Assembly (NCBI GenBank): GCA_047972135.1
Contig: JBKEAJ010000093.1
Location: forward strand, 1-10,998
Direction of reading: 5' to 3'
DNA length: 10,998 nt
Origin: JBKEAJ01 sp047972135
Lineage (GTDB): Bacteria; Bacteroidota; Bacteroidia; Bacteroidales; Prolixibacteraceae
Shown here one piece after another: positions 7,796 through 10,998 of this stretch (within the stretch, counting starts at the first letter, position 1; each line of letters begins with the position of its first letter). Both the position numbers and the translations under genes were made by a program. The notes beneath the pieces were generated by a model. The model saw only the letters and a program-made list of their open reading frames with translations. It did not search any database and was not told the origin of the DNA.

Positions 7796-7806
7796 ATCGA
7801 GAAATT

Positions 7807-8616
7807 ATGAAAAAGCACATAATATTATTATTTGTGACAGTATTTATGTCTATCACAAATATATGGAGCCAGAGTAACGAAAACGCCAACAAATCCAAGC
7901 TCAGATGGGGAGCAGAGTTTGGGATACGTAGCAGTCCAATAAAAATAGATTTTGAAAAGGACGGTGTTTATCAGGGATATAAGTTTATCAGGGATAACCC
8001 TGTTACTGCAGGTTTTTTTATAGAGAGCAAAAAAATTGAAGCCCAAATCAATACCAATGGTTTTGGTGTATCAGCAACAGTTGGATATAATGTATTTCGA
8101 AAACTGTGGCTTAATGCACAGGGAGCTTACGAAAGCTTTTATACCGATAATTTTGACAAGAACATGAATATAGGCAGGGTACAAGTAGGTATTAATTACC
8201 AAGATTTGTTTGGACAGCGTTTTAAGTTTAAAGCAGGTTTATCTGGAGGTTTTCTTACAGGAGACAAAGTGCATAGCATATACGTGTATAAGGATAAAGC
8301 AGGGGGTGACAATACAGATTACACCAATAAAAAGATTAGACGTACAGAGGAGTTCTCAATAAATTCATCCTTTGCTTGCGAACTAAATACATATTTAGAA
8401 TTATTGCCAAACCCATCAAAAAATCGTAAAAGACCCATTGCCCCCTTTGTCGAATTAAATCTCTATAGAAGTGTTCCAAATGGCGAAGCTGACAAGAGCA
8501 TTGAGGAATGGGTGGATGATAATTTTGTATACAAAGAGCATATTGACTACAGTAAATGGGGCAGAAGTTCTTTAAATATATGGCTAGGAGCAGGTATAAA
8601 GTGGTACTTTAAGTAG
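7807..8616 (+). CDS. Outer-membrane beta-barrel protein, function unknown
   Basis: 269 residues from ATG 7807. An in-frame ATG at 7777 would overlap the lipoprotein gene and place ten polar residues before the signal peptide, so it is rejected. The signal peptide is MKKHIILLFVTVFMSITNIWSQS, with a cut near S21|Q22 expected. The mature chain shows amphipathic strands that alternate with Gly and aromatic residues (GFGVSATVGYNVFRKLWLNA, FKFKAGLSGGF, SLNIWLGAGIKWYF) and ends in Trp-Tyr-Phe-Lys, close to the usual C-terminal aromatic signal for outer-membrane insertion. This fits an 8-10 strand barrel with variable polar loops. It sits 11 bases behind a lipoprotein gene, so the two may form one outer-membrane unit. 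No catalytic motif is seen, and a porin, adhesin or structural role cannot be told apart. Confidence 0.8.
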   Translation: MKKHIILLFVTVFMSITNIWSQSNENANKSKLRWGAEFGIRSSPIKIDFEKDGVYQGYKFIRDNPVTAGFFIESKKIEAQINTNGFGVSATVGYNVFRKLWLNAQGAYESFYTDNFDKNMNIGRVQVGINYQDLFGQRFKFKAGLSGGFLTGDKVHSIYVYKDKAGGDNTDYTNKKIRRTEEFSINSSFACELNTYLELLPNPSKNRKRPIAPFVELNLYRSVPNGEADKSIEEWVDDNFVYKEHIDYSKWGRSSLNIWLGAGIKWYFK

Positions 8617-8639
8617 ATAATGACAATAGATTAATTTTG
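8608..8639 (+). promoter_or_regulatory. Candidate promoter for the broken barrel gene at 8682
   Basis: TTTA at 8608-8611 and TAATTTTG at 8632-8639 are separated by 20 bases. The -7 box is an exact TAnnTTTG match; the -33 box has one mismatch and overlaps the 3' end of the upstream gene. Initiation would fall at the first arm of the hairpin at 8642. Confidence 0.4.
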
Positions 8640-8641
8640 CA

Positions 8642-8666
8642 GGGGAGAGCAAGGCTTGCTCTCCCT
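8642..8666 (+). terminator. 12-bp GC-rich hairpin after the 7807 barrel gene
   Basis: GGGAGAGCAAG (8643-8653) and CTTGCTCTCCC (8655-8665) are perfect inverted copies around a single central base, with a further G-T pair outside. The stem is strong, but what follows is TCTTAATAAT, not a T-run. It probably ends or attenuates the 7247-8616 transcript. If the promoter at 8608-8639 is real, it would instead form the extreme 5' end of the next mRNA. Confidence 0.55.
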
Positions 8667-8681
8667 CTTAATAATACTATT

Positions 8682-9313
8682 ATGAAACTAAAACCTTTAA
8701 TCATTGTTTCACTCTGTTTTTTTTGCGACGCAAAAGCACAACTAACAGGCTTGTTTGAAGGGAGTATTGGAGAACAGGAGAGAGAGCTTATGTGGGATGT
8801 TGCCTTTGCTTTAGGACACACATTTGAAGATAACAGAACCTTTTTATATGGAGGATTAAAACTTCAGGAAATATCATTGTCAGGCAAGTCTCATCTAAAA
8901 GACTCCTCTCCGGAAACTAAAGAATACATGCCTATTCCCCTATTCGTTGGTGCAACGATATAATTTCCCAATAAAAAACTATGACCCAGAGAAGCACCCG
9001 ATTGAGGTGTTAGGAATATACCCCGAGGCACGATTATACTGGACTCCTCGACTTCCTTTCAAATATAGCTAAAAGATATCTCTGGGGAATTACAAACTGT
9101 CAAATCAGAAAAGATGTCGCAGTTGGCATACGGATTAGATTTTGGATTTTACTTTGCAGTAAGGATGACTGCACTCTTTCCATAAAATTTGAATACAGCA
9201 GCATAGATATGATGGAGAGTTTACGCATGCTGAAAAAAGACGCCTTCTTTAGTGATTATGGTAAGAGCTCTCAATATCTTATCACACTATCATTTTATCT
9301 CAGAAATCTATAA
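8682..9313 (+). pseudogene. Broken outer-membrane beta-barrel protein gene with three single-base frameshifts
   Basis: The first frame gives a signal peptide (MKLKPLIIVSLCFFCDAKAQ) and strand-like sequence to PIPLFVGA, then stops at 8961. Reading continues in the next frame from 8956 (RYNFPIKNYDPEKHP ... PRLPFKYS, stop 9070), then in a third frame from 9072 (KDISGELQTVKSEKM ... LDFGFYFA, 9158), then in a fourth segment from 9161 (KDDCTLSIKFEYSSIDMM ... LITLSFYLRNL, stop 9311-9313). One extra base near 8954, one missing near 9070 and one missing near 9160 restore an unbroken protein of 210 residues with an exported N-terminus and a beta-strand C-terminus ending in aromatic and leucine residues. 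This is a decayed or mis-sequenced barrel protein. Function unknown. Each junction joins two segments that both look like real protein, which makes the reconstruction convincing. Confidence 0.8.
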
Positions 9314-9338
9314 TAGCTATTATCTAAAATATAAACAT

Positions 9339-9663
9339 ATGAAAAAAATTATTACCGCATTTATATTATTTGCCTTTATCTTGTCGCAAAACAGCAAGGC
9401 TCAGGAGGCAGTAGCAAAAAAAAAGCGTATGGGGAGTGCAGATAGGCATGAGCCCTGTAAACGTGTACAACGAGTTAAGAGTAGCAGACAAGTTTGCTTT
9501 GCGTTCTGAAATAAACTTGGGCTTGACATACGGCTACGGAGCAAATAAAAATCATTGGTCAACTGCATTTGGAGCTGCTGTTGAGCCACGATTTTACTAC
9601 AATATGAACAAGCGCATACAACACGGCAGAAAAATATGGAGTCCCGTCTTTTTCTGTTTATAG
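9339..9663 (+). pseudogene. Frameshifted and probably 3'-truncated exported protein gene
   Basis: ATG 9339 opens a good signal peptide (MKKIITAFILFAFILSQNSKAQ), then the frame reaches a run of nine A (9416-9424) and afterwards gives nonsense to a stop at 9507-9509. With eight A the reading becomes AKKSVWGVQIGMSPVNVYNE, then ALRSEINLGLTYGYGANKN and AVEPRFYYNMNKRIQHGRKI, typical of Bacteroidetes outer-membrane barrel proteins with a conserved EPR-YYN-NKR segment. That frame ends at TAG 9661-9663. From memory of related proteins the barrel should continue for about 80 more residues, and I find no clear continuation in any frame, so the 3' end seems lost. The start has no convincing promoter; it lies 25 bases after the preceding pseudogene, suggesting a former operon. 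Confidence 0.72.
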
Positions 9664-9698
9664 GACTTTGGTGGAAATAATAAAATAAACAGTACTAG

Positions 9699-9750
9699 TT
9701 TATCGTTTATAGATAAAAGAAGTTTAGTAGTAATCTAAAACCACAGATTA
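9699..9750 (+). other. Two small hairpins in front of the 9750 gene
   Basis: TTTATC / GATAAA (9699-9704 and 9712-9717, loop 7) and TAATCT / AGATTA (9731-9736 and 9745-9750, loop 8). The second ends on the first base of the start codon, so it could partly mask initiation. The stems are short and AT-rich, so they may be chance. No TTTG / TAnnTTTG promoter is visible in 9664-9749. Confidence 0.25.
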
Positions 9751-10232
9751 TGAAAGCTACAATTTTAGGAATAATCAGCATCTGTTTTTTTATACAACTT
9801 GCTGCAGCCCAAAATACAGGAGTTTACGACACTTTGCCTCTCATTAAAATACTGAATGATACTGTTACTACATATGGAGCTCTGCATTTACAGAACAAAT
9901 TAGATTTGAGTATAAGTGGCAAAACTAATAGTAGCAATATTGAGCAATCTAGCCACGATATGGGCATCATGAATCGTTCATTCCTTGGTGATTCAAAAAA
10001 GACACTTACTCCCTATATCGGGTATTACCATTCAGAGGAGCAGCGTTCTACATCCGGACAACTTGGCAATCAGCCCTACAACTGGGATGCATATGTTGGA
10101 GGAAAAATTAATATCTCAAAGAATGTATCCATAAATATGGGGCAAAGCATTAAAAGCATAATATCCAAAGGCGAAGGCAGTAATCAACCGGACTTTAGTA
10201 TATCCTTTGGTAGCATCCCCTTTGGGAAATAG
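9750..10232 (+). CDS. Small exported protein of unknown function
   Basis: The 160-residue product has a clear signal peptide: MKATILGIISICFFIQLAAA followed by Q21, a typical signal peptidase I site (AAA|Q). The mature part is polar and rich in Ser, Asn, Thr and Gly. Residues about 93-160 show short amphipathic strands (LTPYIGYYHSEE, WDAYVGGKINISKNVSINMG, FSISFGSIPFG), suggesting a small or partial outer-membrane barrel. Similar exported proteins of the region have longer barrels, so an ancient truncation is possible, but no frame break is visible inside. I do not recognise a family. It is the last plus-strand gene before the oppositely oriented rRNA operon. No terminator follows directly. Confidence 0.7.
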   Translation: MKATILGIISICFFIQLAAAQNTGVYDTLPLIKILNDTVTTYGALHLQNKLDLSISGKTNSSNIEQSSHDMGIMNRSFLGDSKKTLTPYIGYYHSEEQRSTSGQLGNQPYNWDAYVGGKINISKNVSINMGQSIKSIISKGEGSNQPDFSISFGSIPFGK

Positions 10233-10283
10233 AGCACCTGAAGCACAAAAAATAGCAACGCCCTGCAAAGGATTAATCGTTTA

Positions 10284-10327
10284 GGGGGGGGGGAAATGCC
10301 ATAGGCTATAGGCAGTATGCTATAAGC
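10284..10327. repeat. G10 run followed by three GCYATARGC units
   Basis: Ten consecutive G at 10284-10293, 51 bases after the stop of the 9750 gene. Then GCCATAGGC (10298-10306), GCTATAGGC (10305-10313) and GCTATAAGC (10319-10327), three copies of one 9-base unit with one or two changes. This is simple-sequence intergenic DNA; no gene is seen here. Confidence 0.65.
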
Positions 10328-10373
10328 AATTTAATGGTAATTTGTTAATGATATATTATAAATGAAAATACAA

Positions 10374-10416
10374 TGTTTAATCGTTTAACTGTTTAGGGTT
10401 TAGGGTTTAGGGTTTA
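10374..10416. repeat. AATCGTTTA motif and three tandem TTTAGGG heptamers
   Basis: 10374-10395 carries TGTTTAATCGTTTAACTG and matches the reverse complement of 3831-3852 at 19 of 22 positions. It runs into GTTTAGG repeated three times (10391-10411) and a final GTTTA. The unit equals the plant-type telomere heptamer by chance of composition; here it is a short bacterial tandem repeat upstream of nothing obvious. Confidence 0.7.
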
Positions 10417-10434
10417 ATGAATAGAATATAGAGA

Positions 10435-10460
10435 CGCACTGCCGTACGAACGCCATTGCG
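10435..10460. repeat. Imperfect REP-like hairpin beyond the rRNA terminator
   Basis: CGCACTGCCGT (10435-10445) pairs with ACGCCATTGCG (10450-10460) at 9 of 11 positions around a 4-base loop. It is more GC-rich than its surroundings. It lies on the far side of the rRNA terminator and could be a degenerate palindromic repeat or a back-up terminator stem without a T-run. Confidence 0.35.
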
Positions 10461-10470
10461 AGTAGCTCAC

Positions 10471-10505
10471 AAAAAAAACCTTGCCCAACTTAATGGACAA
10501 GGTTT
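10471..10505 (-). terminator. Intrinsic terminator of the rRNA operon
   Basis: On the minus strand AAACCTTG (10505-10498) and CAAGGTTT (10483-10476) form an 8-bp stem with a 14-base loop, and the second arm runs into eight T in total (10478-10471). It begins 6 bases after the mapped 3' end of 5S. This is a classic Rho-independent terminator, the strongest in the window. Confidence 0.93.
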
Positions 10506-10510
10506 AAAAA

Positions 10511-10619
<109 letters not shown>

Positions 10620-10705
10620 AATCTTAAATATTTTATTTATGTTTTACTCTAACTTTTAGCAAACATAAATTGACACTATCGAGACACGAAAAACAAAAAA
10701 GTATC

Positions 10706-10998
10706 CGCGAAGAAAGACTTTCGGGCAATTAGTACTGCTCGGCTTTGACGTTGCCGCCTTTACACCTGCAGCCTATCAACGTTGTCGTCTCCAACGGCCC
10801 TCTAGGGAAATCTAATCTCAGGGTCGGCTTCGCGCTTAGATGCCTTCAGCGCTTATCCGATACCAACGTAGCTACTCGGCGGTGCGACTGGCGTCACAAC
10901 CGATACACTAGAGGTTGGCCCAACACGGTCCTCTCGTACTAGTATCAGAGCCCTTCAAATTTCCTACGCCCACAACAGATAGAGACCGAACTGTCTCA
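10706..10998 (-). rRNA. rrl: 23S ribosomal RNA, 3' end only (about 293 bases visible)
   Basis: The minus strand begins at the right edge with TGAGACAGTTCGGTC and contains the sarcin-ricin loop AGTACGAGAGGACC (10940-10927), CGCTGAAGGCATCTAAGC and GACGACAACGTTGATAGG, followed by GCAGTACTAATTGCCC near the 3' end. These are in the order of bacterial 23S domain VI. The 3' end is placed by comparison with E. coli, about 20 bases past GTACTAAT, and is approximate. The rest of 23S, and presumably 16S, lie beyond the right edge. Transcription runs leftwards, against the plus-strand genes. Confidence 0.96.

Noticed and set aside
7777..7806. Upstream in-frame ATG for the 7807 barrel gene
   Set aside because: It would overlap the end of the lipoprotein gene and add ten polar residues before an otherwise standard signal peptide.
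8945..8970. Programmed ribosomal frameshift at the first break of the barrel gene
   Set aside because: The site has no slippery heptamer or following pseudoknot, and two further breaks downstream would also have to be bypassed.
7247..10232. Insertion sequence or other mobile element as the cause of gene decay
   Set aside because: I found no transposase or integrase fragment and saw no terminal inverted repeats or target duplications around the broken genes.
10270..10416. CRISPR-like repeat array
   Set aside because: Repeat units are 7-9 bases, tandem and without unique spacers, and there are no cas genes in the window.
10620..10705. Possible tRNA in the 23S-5S spacer
   Set aside because: The spacer is about 86 bases of AT-rich DNA with no cloverleaf and no GTTCRANYC-like T arm.
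10745..10942. 65-codon frame near the right edge
   Set aside because: It lies entirely within 23S rRNA on the opposite strand.

Overview
The window looks like a chromosomal segment of a Bacteroidota bacterium, most likely order Bacteroidales. Four things point there: a single fused SecDF of 1017 residues; promoters of the Bacteroidetes type (TTTG, 19-20 bases, TAnnTTTG); a 5S rRNA close to what I remember of Bacteroides 5S; and lipoprotein and outer-membrane proteins with acidic post-cysteine residues or aromatic C-termini. I cannot name the genus.

Layout, left to right. 1-477 (minus): the N-terminal part of a TetR-type regulator that runs off the left edge. 582-3635 (minus): secDF, separated from tetR by a perfect 14-bp inverted repeat. 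3636-3909: a divergent intergenic region with one promoter facing each way, an inverted repeat and a tandem 16-bp repeat. 3910-6822 (plus): an operon of a small unrecognised secreted protein and pbpC (penicillin-binding protein 1C). 6823-7246: a gene-free stretch with a probable promoter, a 12-bp palindrome, a possible 28-residue ORF and a long leader. 7247-8616 (plus): a lipoprotein and an outer-membrane beta-barrel protein, 11 bases apart. 8682-9663 (plus): two decayed outer-membrane protein genes. The first needs three single-base corrections and then reads as a complete 210-residue barrel; the second is shifted at a run of nine A and appears to lack its C-terminus. 9750-10232 (plus): an intact small exported protein. 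10233-10470: repeat-rich intergenic DNA with a G10 run, GCTATARGC units and TTTAGGG tandem copies. 10471-10998 (minus): the end of an rRNA operon, with the 23S 3' end, 5S and a strong terminator. The plus-strand genes converge on it.

The left half is core envelope biogenesis: SecDF drives the late step of Sec export, and PbpC makes or repairs peptidoglycan. The 7.2-10.2 kb half is accessory: five consecutive exported proteins of no recognised function, two of them broken. I see no clear mobile element, CRISPR array or defence system. The best candidates for something undescribed are the small secreted partner of PbpC, the long structured leader before the lipoprotein, and the decaying cluster of exported proteins.
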